64,000 bases of DNA from Oscillospiraceae bacterium (GCA_009787625.1 WQSX01000010.1:1-64000), one strand, 5' to 3'; positions 46,976 through 56,976 are shown, counted from the first letter of the stretch. The notes: a model not told the origin generated them from the sequence alone. Program-made: numbers and translations.

Positions 46976-49267
46976 ATGGTTAATTTTAAAGCGAAATTTA
47001 TTACCCCGGATGCGCCGGGTGATGCAGAGCTTTCAAAAGGAAAACTACTGCGCAAAAAATTCGAAATAAAAAGCGAAATAAAAAGCGCAACTGTACACGT
47101 AACAGCACTTGGATTATATGAGTTATATATCAATAATCAGCGAGTCGGAGATGCGGTGCTCACTCCCGGCTGGACTGAGTATAACTCTCGACTCCTTTAC
47201 CAAACATGGGATGTCACTTCAATATTGAGAAGCGGAAATAATGTGATAGGTGCAACTCTCGGAGCGGGCTGGTATAAGGGCGACCTCGGTTGGAAAAGTC
47301 TCCGCAATGGACTTGGGTTGCGAAATGTGTACGGCAAGCAAAGTGCTCTGCTTATGCAGCTTGATTTGGTACTTACAGATGGTAGCAGAGAATTGATTAT
47401 TACAGATGAATGCTGGAAGTGCTCAGAAGGTCCTATCCAATTTTCTGAACTTTATCATGGTGAGATATATGATGCCGGACAAGAGAAGGAGGGTTGGTGT
47501 GAAGCCGGATATGATGACTCAGGCTGGGATAATGTGGAAATAATAAATCGTAAGCCGGATACTCTGGCACCACAAGATGGACCGCTTATTCGCCGTCAAG
47601 AAGTAATAAAAGCGAAAAATCTATTCACTACGCCTAAAGGCGAGCTGGTATTGGATTTCGGGCAAAATATATCAGGTTGGGTGCGGTTCACTGTCAGCGG
47701 AAAAGCAGGTGATGTCGTTAAACTGCGCCATGCTGAGGTTCTTGACAGCGATGGGAATTTTTATACAGAAAACTTGCGTGCCGCTCGAAATGAGATACAA
47801 TATATTCTCAGCGGCAAAGAGAAAGAAATATTTGAACCACACTTTACGTTTCAAGGTTTCCAATACGCCTGCATTGATGAGTGGCCGGGAGAACCACAGC
47901 TTGGTGACTTTGAAGCAATCGTAGTGCATTCTGATATGAAGCGCACAGGCTGGTTCGAGTGTTCAAATCCGCTTTTAAATCAGCTTCATCATAACATTTT
48001 ATGGGGATTAAAAGGTAATTTTGTTGACGTGCCAACCGACTGCCCGCAACGAGACGAAAGGATGGGTTGGACCGGCGATGCACAGGTATTTATACGTACA
48101 TCGACGTATCTAATGGATACGAAAGACTTTTTCATCAAATGGCTACGCGACTTAAGAGCGGCACAATTTGATAATGGGGCAGTACCTTTTGTGGTGCCCG
48201 ATGTATTGACCGGGAATTTTAGTGATGGTGATATTATAGCAAATGCTGAAGCTGTTTCAGGCTGGGGCGATGCCGCAGTTATATGTCCATGGGCACTTTG
48301 GCTTGCCTATGGTGATGAAGAAATACTCCGTGAGTGCTATGAAAGTATGAAAAATTGGGTCGAATATATTCGCAAGCGTGCGACCGATGGTGTATTGTGG
48401 AATACAGATTTTCAGCTGGGCGATTGGGTTGCACTGGACGCAAAGGAAGGCAGTTACTTTGGTGCAACTGCCACGGACTTGATTGCCACTGCATATTATG
48501 CAAAATGCACTGAAATACTCGCAGAAACTGCAAGTATTCTTGGTAACACTAAAGATAAGACACTTTATACTTCATTACATGCAGATATTAAGAGAGCCTA
48601 TGAAAATGAGTTCTTTTCTCCAAACGGCCGTTTATGCAGTAACACACAAACAGCGCATATCCTCTCATTGGCATTTGACATTACCCCTGAGAAGTACAGA
48701 AAACGCACGGTTAAGGGGTTACTGCAACTGCTGGATGAAAATGATGGTCATTTGACAACAGGGTTTTTGGGTACACCATACTTTTGCCAAGTCTTAGCTG
48801 ATAACGGCTGTTTAGACGAAGCATATAATTTACTTTTAAAAGAAGGTTACCCATCATGGCTTTACCAGATAACCAAGGGTGCAACAACAGTCTGGGAGCA
48901 TTGGGATGGAATTAAGCCGGACGGTAGCATGTGGAGTGCAAATATGAATTCATTCAATCACTACGCATATGGCTCAGTCGGAGAGTTTCTGTATCGCACT
49001 GTGGCAGGAATTGATACTCACTCTACTCATGCCGGGTACAAGCATATAATAATGCGTCCAAGGCCGGGCGGAGGACTGACTTATGCAAGGGCTACCGTAG
49101 AAACGCCTCATGGAGCGGCATCAGTATCATGGAGTATTGAGGAAAATAAGTTTAAATTTGATGCCCATGTGCCTGATAACACGACCGCCACAATCGTATT
49201 ACCGAATGGGAGCACACATGAAGTTGGAGCCGGTGATCATAGCTACATAGTGGAAATACAGCGTTAA
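46976..49267 (+). CDS. Alpha-L-rhamnosidase, GH78-like
   Basis: VPTDCPQRDERMGWTGDAQVFIRTSTYLMDTKDFFIKWLRDL; GATTVWEHWDGI; MNSFNHYAYGSVGEFLY. Confidence 0.93.
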   Translation: MVNFKAKFITPDAPGDAELSKGKLLRKKFEIKSEIKSATVHVTALGLYELYINNQRVGDAVLTPGWTEYNSRLLYQTWDVTSILRSGNNVIGATLGAGWYKGDLGWKSLRNGLGLRNVYGKQSALLMQLDLVLTDGSRELIITDECWKCSEGPIQFSELYHGEIYDAGQEKEGWCEAGYDDSGWDNVEIINRKPDTLAPQDGPLIRRQEVIKAKNLFTTPKGELVLDFGQNISGWVRFTVSGKAGDVVKLRHAEVLDSDGNFYTENLRAARNEIQYILSGKEKEIFEPHFTFQGFQYACIDEWPGEPQLGDFEAIVVHSDMKRTGWFECSNPLLNQLHHNILWGLKGNFVDVPTDCPQRDERMGWTGDAQVFIRTSTYLMDTKDFFIKWLRDLRAAQFDNGAVPFVVPDVLTGNFSDGDIIANAEAVSGWGDAAVICPWALWLAYGDEEILRECYESMKNWVEYIRKRATDGVLWNTDFQLGDWVALDAKEGSYFGATATDLIATAYYAKCTEILAETASILGNTKDKTLYTSLHADIKRAYENEFFSPNGRLCSNTQTAHILSLAFDITPEKYRKRTVKGLLQLLDENDGHLTTGFLGTPYFCQVLADNGCLDEAYNLLLKEGYPSWLYQITKGATTVWEHWDGIKPDGSMWSANMNSFNHYAYGSVGEFLYRTVAGIDTHSTHAGYKHIIMRPRPGGGLTYARATVETPHGAASVSWSIEENKFKFDAHVPDNTTATIVLPNGSTHEVGAGDHSYIVEIQR

Positions 49268-49273
49268 ACAAGA

Positions 49274-50263
49274 CTACACCAATTGCCTTTTCTTTTGAAC
49301 GCAATCGAAGCCCACTGCGGCAGCAAGTACAACTCCTCTTACAATCATTTGATCAAATGCACTTATGCCAAGAAGAATCATGCCGTTGGTAAGAATACCT
49401 ATTATGAAAACGCCTGCGATAACATTGGAAATTTTTCCGTAACCACCCGTGATGGAAACACCACCTAAAACAACGCATGTTATAACGTCAAACTCCCAAC
49501 CCGAACCTGCGGTTGGCTGTGCGGAATTTGTTCGAGAGAGAAGAACGATGCCTGCAAGTCCTGCGAAGAATCCTGATAGAGCATAAACAAGACATTTTAT
49601 TCGTTTAATTCGAATACCCGACAGCAGCGACGCCTCCTCATTGCCGCCAATTGCGTAAAAGTAGCGCCCAAAGTAAGATTTGTTCAAAATGAAGCTTCCG
49701 ATGGCGAAACAGACAATCATTATTATTACCGGCACCGGAACAGGAGTATTGAGGAACATGCCCTGCCCGATTACACGAAAGGTATCATCAAAACCAAAAA
49801 TTGGTCTGCCGCCACTTATCCTGAGCGCAACACCTTGTATGACTGTTTGCATTGCAAATGTTGCAATAATTGCAGGAATTCCTATAAAGGCAACCATAGC
49901 ACCGTTTAGCAGTCCGATGATGGTTGACAAACCCAAGGAAATGATGATGGCAAGCCACATGTTGACACCTAAATTGACCATCAGAAATGCGCAAGCAACA
50001 CCGACAAAGCTTATTATTGAGCCAACAGAGAGGTCAATTCCGGACGTTAAAATAATAAATGTCATTCCAACTGCGGCAATACCAAACATGGAAACCTGCA
50101 AAAGTATGGTTAGAAGATTATTATAGTGTAAAAATCTTGGATGAGCGATTGCAAAAACAATAAATAGAATTAAAAATACAATCCATATAGCCTTATCTTT
50201 AATCTGATATTGGATCATATAACCCAAATTGTTGCTCCCATCCTGTTTAGTTTGTGTTTGCAT
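49274..50263 (-). CDS. Ribose-type ABC transporter permease
   Basis: GMTFIILTSGIDLSVGSIISFVGV; GGNEEASLLSGIRI. Confidence 0.92.
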   Translation of the reverse strand: MQTQTKQDGSNNLGYMIQYQIKDKAIWIVFLILFIVFAIAHPRFLHYNNLLTILLQVSMFGIAAVGMTFIILTSGIDLSVGSIISFVGVACAFLMVNLGVNMWLAIIISLGLSTIIGLLNGAMVAFIGIPAIIATFAMQTVIQGVALRISGGRPIFGFDDTFRVIGQGMFLNTPVPVPVIIMIVCFAIGSFILNKSYFGRYFYAIGGNEEASLLSGIRIKRIKCLVYALSGFFAGLAGIVLLSRTNSAQPTAGSGWEFDVITCVVLGGVSITGGYGKISNVIAGVFIIGILTNGMILLGISAFDQMIVRGVVLAAAVGFDCVQKKRQLV

Positions 50264-51776
50264 TTGTAAGTACCTCCTTGTGTTTTATAGCAGATGCATA
50301 AGACATGATGGTATCTTGGTCGAACTCGCTTTTTTCAAGAGTTCCGGTTATTTCACCCTCAGCAAGCACGATAATTCTGTCAGACATACCAATAAGTTCT
50401 GCCATTTCAGAAGAAATCAAAAGTATCGACTTACCCTCGTTCTCCACCAAATCATTCATCAATTTGTAGATTTCTTGCTTTGCTCCGACATCTATTCCGC
50501 GCGTTGGTTCATCAAATATAATAAGCTCGGAGTTGGCTGCCAAGCATTTGCCCAAAATTACTTTTTGCTGGTTTCCGCCGCTTAAATTTTTGACAAGTTG
50601 TTGCAAGCTTGGTGTCTTTATCTGTAGTTCATCTTTATACTTATTTGAAATAGCTGATTCTGTTTTTGATTTGATGACACTTAAAGTTGATATGCGCTTG
50701 TAAATAGGCATGTTGATGTTATTTTTGATTGATATGCCAAGAAGAGCTCCATGTTTCTTGCGGTCTTCAGGAACCAATGCTATACCGAGGTCAATTGAAT
50801 TTCGCGGGCTTTTGGGATTGATTTCATTTCCTTTGAAGATGATTTGACCTTTTTCCTTTTTAGCAATACCGAAAATTATCTGAGCCAATTCGGTGCGTCC
50901 TGCACCAATCAAACCACCAAGACCCAGAATCTCGCCTTTGTGGACTTTGAGGTTTATATCTTTGTCGCCATGCCCCGTCAGATTTTTAAGTTCAAGCACT
51001 ACTTCATCTTTGTCGATGCAATCTCCTCTGGTTGGAAATGTTTCTTTGAGTGTGCGTCCAACCATCAAGTGAATCAGTTCATCTACATCAGTTTCGCTTG
51101 TGTTTAATGTTGCGATATATTCTCCGTCACGGAGCACCACAACTCTGTCTGAGAGCTGAAAAATCTCTTCAAGACGGTGTGATATGTATATTATGGAAAC
51201 ACCCTGTTCCCGTAAAAGCTTAACGACGGAAAACATGCTTTCAACTTCCGCATTTGTGAGAGGAGCAGAGGGTTCATCCATAATTAAAATTTTCGCATTT
51301 TGTTCAATAGCCTTTGCAATCTCAACCATTTGCTGATAACCGACAGTCAAATGTTTCATCAGTGTTTTAGGGTTTATTTTTATATTTAAACGCTCAAATA
51401 CCTGCTCTGCTCTGCGCTCCATAGCCGCTTTATCTATCATAAAGCCTTTTCGTATGGGTCTACCTAAAAATAGGTTTTCTGCTACGGTCAGTTCTTGAAC
51501 GTTGTTGAATTCTTGGTAAACAATTGCAATACCATTTTCTGCTGCAAGCCCCGGAGTCATGCTTGAAAAAACTTTTCCATTTACAATAATTTCCCCTTCA
51601 GTGGGGACAACAGCTCCTGAACATGTTTTTATCAAAGTAGATTTTCCCGCTCCATTTTCACCAATCAGCGCAAGAACTTCTCCCTCTTTGACCTGAAGTG
51701 AAACGTCGCTCAGAGCAACAACACCGGGATAAACTTTCTTTATGTTTTTTAGTTCTAAAACATATTTTTCACTCAT
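50247..51776 (-). CDS. Ribose-type sugar ABC transporter dual ATPase
   Basis: GENGAGKSTLIKTCSG; LSGGNQQKVILGKCLA; FDEPTRGIDVGAK. Confidence 0.93.
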   Translation of the reverse strand: MSEKYVLELKNIKKVYPGVVALSDVSLQVKEGEVLALIGENGAGKSTLIKTCSGAVVPTEGEIIVNGKVFSSMTPGLAAENGIAIVYQEFNNVQELTVAENLFLGRPIRKGFMIDKAAMERRAEQVFERLNIKINPKTLMKHLTVGYQQMVEIAKAIEQNAKILIMDEPSAPLTNAEVESMFSVVKLLREQGVSIIYISHRLEEIFQLSDRVVVLRDGEYIATLNTSETDVDELIHLMVGRTLKETFPTRGDCIDKDEVVLELKNLTGHGDKDINLKVHKGEILGLGGLIGAGRTELAQIIFGIAKKEKGQIIFKGNEINPKSPRNSIDLGIALVPEDRKKHGALLGISIKNNINMPIYKRISTLSVIKSKTESAISNKYKDELQIKTPSLQQLVKNLSGGNQQKVILGKCLAANSELIIFDEPTRGIDVGAKQEIYKLMNDLVENEGKSILLISSEMAELIGMSDRIIVLAEGEITGTLEKSEFDQDTIMSYASAIKHKEVLTNANTN

Positions 51777-51818
51777 AACTAAATCAACCTTTCAAAATTG
51801 AAACTGTTCACCACTTTC

Positions 51819-51913
51819 GCAGATGATGAGCAACTTATCCTGATTTTTCGGGAACCATCGGGATATACACCGCTGTTCTCCCGAAAAACCAGTGCAAACT
51901 GCCCATCTTCTGC
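51819..51913. repeat. R2 hairpin repeat, copy f
   Basis: GCAGATGATGAGCAACTTATCCTG ... CCAGTGCAAACTGCCCATCTTCTGC with conserved loop; outer AACTGTTCACCA/TGGTGAATAGTT. Confidence 0.9.
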
Positions 51914-51949
51914 CAGACTGGTGAATAGTTATTCAAAATTTACATATGA

Positions 51950-52918
51950 TTAGTCGTAGTCAGCGATATACTCTGCTGCATTATTTATATCCATTGGGGT
52001 TTTGACGCGTAGCATGTTTCTTGGCATGTTATCGCCGCTTAACAGACCTACGTATACTTCAACAACGGCTTGCGCTGTTCGTAGGCTTGAACCTTCAAAA
52101 CCGACAGTTACGCGTGTTGCCTCGCCATTTAAAATAGCGTTGAGTTGTTGGAGTGTGGCATCTGCTGAGAAAATACCTACGTTATCAGGGATTTCTCCGC
52201 CGAAGTGAAGCATGAAAGCTTCATTTGCTCCGATGTCACCGCCCGCACCAATACTTGCTACGATTGTTACATCAGGATGAGCTGATAAGATTGTCTCCAT
52301 ATTGGATTGTGCTGTTGCGGCATCTAGTGCAGGTTGACGTGCAACAATTTCAAATCTGCCGCCGGCGATGTCTTCAAGAGCTCCTACTATTCCGTTTTCA
52401 CGGTCCAGAAGAATCGGTGTCATTGGGAAATTCATGATAGCTACTTGTGCAGGATTATCTTCTGTGTAGTGCTGATTTATGAAGTTAGCGGCAGCTGTTC
52501 CAATTTCGCGCCCTAAAACTTCGTTGTCCAGTACCCAGTTTAGATCTGAGTTTGTCATAACATCATCCCAACTCATAAAGAGAATGCCTGCTTCCATTGC
52601 TCTTCCGGCAACGTCTTCAATTGCCACAGGATCAGAGGGATGAACCATGATAAGGTCAACACCTGCTGTGATGAACCCTTCGATTTGGCTGATTTGAGTG
52701 GCTGCGCTGTCTTGTGAATCAAGGATTGTGAAGTTTATGCCTCTCTCTGTCAGGATGTTTTCGACGTGTCCGAACACGCCTGCCCAATAGGGATTTTCAT
52801 AGTTTTGCAATGTGATTCCGATTGTCCAAGTGTCGTCACCCGCCGCGCCGTCTGCGCACGCAACAAGAAATACTGTTGCAAGTGCAATGCATAAAATCAG
52901 TAATAAAGCCTTTTTCAT
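51950..52918 (-). CDS. Ribose-type substrate-binding lipoprotein
   Basis: Lipobox FLVACAD; WTIGITLQNYENPYWAGV; periplasmic-binding protein 1-like sequence. Confidence 0.9.
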   Translation of the reverse strand: MKKALLLILCIALATVFLVACADGAAGDDTWTIGITLQNYENPYWAGVFGHVENILTERGINFTILDSQDSAATQISQIEGFITAGVDLIMVHPSDPVAIEDVAGRAMEAGILFMSWDDVMTNSDLNWVLDNEVLGREIGTAAANFINQHYTEDNPAQVAIMNFPMTPILLDRENGIVGALEDIAGGRFEIVARQPALDAATAQSNMETILSAHPDVTIVASIGAGGDIGANEAFMLHFGGEIPDNVGIFSADATLQQLNAILNGEATRVTVGFEGSSLRTAQAVVEVYVGLLSGDNMPRNMLRVKTPMDINNAAEYIADYD

Positions 52919-52934
52919 TAAAAACCTCCAACAA

Positions 52935-52964
52935 TTGACATAGGTTAGTACTATGCCGTATAAT
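52935..52964 (+). promoter_or_regulatory. Promoter reading toward PfkB kinase gene
   Basis: TTGACA - 18 nt - TATAAT. Confidence 0.65.
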
Positions 52965-52965
52965 T

Positions 52966-52984
52966 CTTACTATCAACTAGTAAG
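52966..52984. promoter_or_regulatory. Operator-like dyad
   Basis: CTTACTA-TCAAC-TAGTAAG between the two predicted start sites. Confidence 0.5.
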
Positions 52985-52992
52985 ATGTGAAG

Positions 52993-53021
52993 ATTATACA
53001 TAAATAGTTTGTAAAAAGCAA
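52993..53021 (-). promoter_or_regulatory. Promoter reading toward rbs-like operon
   Basis: Minus strand TTGCTT - 17 nt - TATAAT. Confidence 0.5.
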
Positions 53022-53100
53022 CCTTTTTTGGTAAAATAATTAACATATATGTGATATATGTGATAAGATATTGTGAATAATAAGCAGGAGGTATGTTACA

Positions 53101-54051
53101 GTGGCGAAAGTTTGGACTATGGGTGAACTGTTGTGTGAAGTTATGAGACCGGAGCTTGATGCGTCTTTAGATAAGCCCGGAGAGTTTCTCGGACCGTATC
53201 CGAGCGGTGCCCCGGCGATTTTTATAGACACAGTTGCAAGATTGGGGCACAGTGCGGGCATTGTCGGAGGTGTTGGCAAAGACGATTTTGGAAAATGCCT
53301 GATTGATAGGCTCAAGCGGGACGGTGTTGACTGCACTCATATCAAGCAGTATGACGATGGAACTACAGGTGTTGCGTTTGTGACGTATTTTAGTGATGGC
53401 TCACGTCGATTTTTATATCACTTTCCCGACACACCGGCAACAAGACCAAAAGCCCCCGATGTAAGTAGTTTAGGGGATAGTGTTCACTTTTTTCACATCA
53501 TGGGCTGCTCTCTTATGGCAAAAAGAGAATTTGGACAGGAAATTGTTAAGCTTATGCACGCATTAATTGGCAGAGGTGCAAAAATTTCTTTTGATCCGAA
53601 TATTCGCCCGGAACTCTTAAAAGATGATCTCACACTAAAGCTTGTAAATGATGTGATGCAAAATTGCAGCGTGTTTCTTCCCGGTGTCGCCGAGCTTCTG
53701 AGCATTAGCGGAAAAGAGACTGTTGAGGAAGCCGTAAAATGTTGTTTTGAAAACCCCACGCTTGAAGTGATTGCACTTAAAAAAGGTTCTGACGGTTGTG
53801 TCGTATTTACTCGCGACAGCGAGGTTTCGCTTGGAGTATATCAGGTTGAAGTTAAGGATCCCACAGGGGCAGGTGATTGCTTTGATGCGGCTTTCTTGTG
53901 CGGACTTTTGGATGAGAAGAGTATTTCCGATGCCGCCAAAATCGCTTCCGCAGCCGCTGCACTGAACACCGCCGCATTCGGTCCGATGGAAGGGGATATA
54001 AGCAGAGATACAGTCGAAAACATGGTGAGAGGTAACTATTCACAGGGCTAG
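53101..54051 (+). CDS. PfkB-family carbohydrate kinase
   Basis: GGVGKDDFGKCLIDRLKRDGVD; DPTGAGDCFDAAFLCGLL. Confidence 0.92.
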   Translation: MAKVWTMGELLCEVMRPELDASLDKPGEFLGPYPSGAPAIFIDTVARLGHSAGIVGGVGKDDFGKCLIDRLKRDGVDCTHIKQYDDGTTGVAFVTYFSDGSRRFLYHFPDTPATRPKAPDVSSLGDSVHFFHIMGCSLMAKREFGQEIVKLMHALIGRGAKISFDPNIRPELLKDDLTLKLVNDVMQNCSVFLPGVAELLSISGKETVEEAVKCCFENPTLEVIALKKGSDGCVVFTRDSEVSLGVYQVEVKDPTGAGDCFDAAFLCGLLDEKSISDAAKIASAAAALNTAAFGPMEGDISRDTVENMVRGNYSQG

Positions 54052-54145
54052 CAGATGATGGGCAGTTTGCCCCGGTTTTTCGGGAGAACAGCGGTGTAGA
54101 TCCCGATGGCTCCCGAAAAACCGGGGCAAACTGCTCATCATCTGC
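54051..54145. repeat. R2 hairpin repeat, copy g
   Basis: GCAGATGATGGGCAGTTTGCCCCGGTTTTTCGGGAG...CTCCCGAAAAACCGGGGCAAACTGCTCATCATCTGC, loop AACAGCGGTGTAGATCCCGATGG. Confidence 0.92.
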
Positions 54146-54217
54146 GGAGACACTGAGCAGGTACGGTGAGAAGGATAAAAAAATCGGTCGTCTTATCAAC
54201 GGCCGATTTTCTTAACG

Positions 54218-54246
54218 TAGGGGTGACTGCGGCCGGTCGCTCCTAC
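54218..54246. repeat. R1 palindromic repeat, diverged copy
   Basis: GTAGGGGTGACTGCGGCCGGTCGCTCCTAC. Confidence 0.65.
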
Positions 54247-54253
54247 AACTATT

Positions 54254-55552
54254 TTATTTCCCTGAGACTGTCACACCATCGAATAGTGCCCATGGGCGAA
54301 TGGAAGAGCCGGTTTCGTTGCGTTCTTTTGAAATCGCAAGTATATTGCTGATAACATCTACCACGTTAAAGCTAATCATCGTCTCAGATATGGCATCGGT
54401 GACTACACCATTTTCTATTAGGAAACTATTTTTTGCAACGCCTGAGATATCACCGCTGGGACCGGGGGAAGCGCCTGAAAAACGTCCGAGCAAAATGCCT
54501 TTGTCAACGCTCTTAATCATATCGGCGAGCGGAGTATCGCCGGCAGCTATCTCGTAAGATTCAGGCGAGCAGAGCGCACGGGGTTTTCCGGTCTTATTTG
54601 CTCCGTAGAGTGACAGAGCGAACGATTTTAGGATTCCATCACAGATGAGGTCGGTGTTTTGAGCCTCAAAGCCATCGGGTGTAAAGCGTTCACCCCCGAC
54701 AATGCTTGGGTGAAAAGGAGATAGGCGCATGGTGAGTTTAGAATCTGCAACCTTTTTCCCAAGTGAGTCTTTCCAGCGGCTGGTGCCTTCAATTAAAGCT
54801 CTGTTGGATAAAAAAGCATCTAGAATAGTCTCCCAGACTACATCATAGGTGGGAGTTACTATAACTTTTCCGACGAACTTTTCTTCTATCATGCATGTGT
54901 CGAGTGAGCGCACAGATTCATCAAGTAATGTACGCATTAGCCCAATGTCCATGAAGGGTTTATCAAGCGCAGTCAGAGAAGCGCCGGTGTAGTTGAAAGA
55001 CGATGCTTTTTCGCCGTCTTTAGCTGAAAACATGGGACCGTATGAATAGCACTCTTGCTCATCATTAAACTCAACACCGTTGCTGTTGACATATGTAGAC
55101 TCAGATGCGGTAAACTCGGAAGCCATGCTTTCCAAGACAATTTTCGGAAACTCATCCTGCACTTGCTCAAGATATTCCTTTGTCCGAGTGAAAAGTTTTG
55201 CCATATCAGAGCCGCCGATATTTCTGCTGTAATCCTTATTTTCTGCTTTTGGGGCGATATCCTCAGCTTCATCGGGAGTTGCGGAGTTTGCTAGTGTAAC
55301 GCAATCCTCAACAGCTTTGTCGATGGAGTCTTTGTCAAGTTTATTGACAGATACAACACCCTTTCTGCCACCTATGATGGCTTTAAGGCTGAGTTCATCG
55401 TTAAACAAAGTGCGAAGCAGAGAAAACTTGTTTGCTTCTATATTAAATTCTTCTTTTCTGCCGCGAGTCACTGTGCAAGCTGCCTTGTCGGCACCTGCTT
55501 TTTTCAGTGATTCAAGCGCGTACAGAGCGAGTTCTTGTCTTGTTTTTGTCAT
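54254..55552 (-). CDS. pmbA: TldD/PmbA family protein, PmbA-like
   Basis: SFNYTGASLTALDKPF; LSPFHPSIVGGERFTPDGFEAQNTDLI; adjacent to tldD. Confidence 0.82.
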   Translation of the reverse strand: MTKTRQELALYALESLKKAGADKAACTVTRGRKEEFNIEANKFSLLRTLFNDELSLKAIIGGRKGVVSVNKLDKDSIDKAVEDCVTLANSATPDEAEDIAPKAENKDYSRNIGGSDMAKLFTRTKEYLEQVQDEFPKIVLESMASEFTASESTYVNSNGVEFNDEQECYSYGPMFSAKDGEKASSFNYTGASLTALDKPFMDIGLMRTLLDESVRSLDTCMIEEKFVGKVIVTPTYDVVWETILDAFLSNRALIEGTSRWKDSLGKKVADSKLTMRLSPFHPSIVGGERFTPDGFEAQNTDLICDGILKSFALSLYGANKTGKPRALCSPESYEIAAGDTPLADMIKSVDKGILLGRFSGASPGPSGDISGVAKNSFLIENGVVTDAISETMISFNVVDVISNILAISKERNETGSSIRPWALFDGVTVSGK

Positions 55553-55554
55553 AA

Positions 55555-56937
55555 TTATCGACCCCCTATATTAACTTCACAGCGGAGTGCAGGACCACCC
55601 ATGCCTGTTGTCATGGCTTGTTTTTTGCCACAGAAACCACTGCATGTCCAAAGCATATCATCTGAAACCATATCAACGGTTTTGAGCATTTCAAAAGCCA
55701 CACCTGAGATTGTTGTCTCGCGGATTGCCTTACCCAGCTTGCCGTTTTTGATTTCATAACCAAGTTCAACAGAGAACATGAATTCGCCTGTAGTGTCAGC
55801 CTGTCCATTGCCTGTTTTAACCAAGTAATAACCATCGTCTATGCTGGCTATCATATCATCAAGTTTGCTTTTGCCGGGCAAAATTGCTGTGTTTCTCATG
55901 CGAATAAGCGGCTCATCGGTAAACTCGAAAGCCCTTGCATTGCCTTGTGGCTTAACATCAAAGTGTCTTGCCGACTCACGGTTATGCATAAATGATTTTA
56001 AGATTCCATTTTCGATGAGAACGGCATCTTCAGCGACTACACCTTCGTCGTCAACATAGACGGGAAGTGGGGCAGGCTTGCCGAGTGCTGTGTGTGCAAA
56101 GTCAACCATGGAGACAAGTTCGCTCGCTACTTGCTTGTTCACATTATGTGCGGCAACACTGCCACCGAGGACGAGATCCGCCTCTACTGTATGACCGACT
56201 GCTTCGTGTGCCAGGATTCCTGCAAGGTCAGGATGCATGATGCACTTGACAAGCCCTGCATTTGAGTAAACTGCTTCACGTTTTTGCATTAGTTGCTCAT
56301 ATAGTTTGTCCATTTGTTCCTCAAGATTTTTCGGGTCGGGATAGAGTGTATCAAATTGCCCAAGCGCACTAAACGGCTGATAAAGTTCAACAGGAACACC
56401 GTCGTCTGTCTCAGCAGTCATAAACACGTAGACAGTACTGCGAGGTTGAAACGAATGGCTATTTGCGCCGTCGCTGACAACAAGCATTTTTTCAATGCCG
56501 AGATAGTCTGCGACAACTGTGCGGCTTGTCAGTTTTTTGTATTTCTTTTCAATCATACTGTCGAGTTCTTTTGCAAAGTCAATTAGTACACTTTGCGGAG
56601 CTTCGTTTCCGGGCTTGAGTTTTAAGCCGAAATTATCGGCTGCGAGTGTGGGTAGGGGAGGCAGAGCCTTTTTGACGTGAGTATCCATGAAAAGTGCATT
56701 TTCAGTCGCCGCTGAGAGTATGTTTTTTACACTTTCGGTTGAATATTCGGCGCCGGATGCAAAGCCGAATGTTCCTCCTTTGTAAACGCGTGCGGAGACA
56801 CCTCCGCCTGAAGTTTGTGCATTTGACACCATGTTCCCGGCAAGCAATGTAACTCTGCCGGAGGTGTTCACTTGCGCTCGCAGCTCGGTATAATCCTTAA
56901 AGCTGCCCTTATGCTCACTGAGCAAATCTTGTAGCAT
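55555..56937 (-). CDS. tldD: TldD/PmbA family metalloprotease, TldD-like
   Basis: HEAVGHTVEADLVLGG (HExxxH); YVDDEGVVAEDAVLIENGILKSFMHNRESARHF. Confidence 0.9.
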   Translation of the reverse strand: MLQDLLSEHKGSFKDYTELRAQVNTSGRVTLLAGNMVSNAQTSGGGVSARVYKGGTFGFASGAEYSTESVKNILSAATENALFMDTHVKKALPPLPTLAADNFGLKLKPGNEAPQSVLIDFAKELDSMIEKKYKKLTSRTVVADYLGIEKMLVVSDGANSHSFQPRSTVYVFMTAETDDGVPVELYQPFSALGQFDTLYPDPKNLEEQMDKLYEQLMQKREAVYSNAGLVKCIMHPDLAGILAHEAVGHTVEADLVLGGSVAAHNVNKQVASELVSMVDFAHTALGKPAPLPVYVDDEGVVAEDAVLIENGILKSFMHNRESARHFDVKPQGNARAFEFTDEPLIRMRNTAILPGKSKLDDMIASIDDGYYLVKTGNGQADTTGEFMFSVELGYEIKNGKLGKAIRETTISGVAFEMLKTVDMVSDDMLWTCSGFCGKKQAMTTGMGGPALRCEVNIGGR

Positions 56938-56976
56938 GTATTGTTCCTCCTATTTAAATGTGTGTTGAAATAACGT

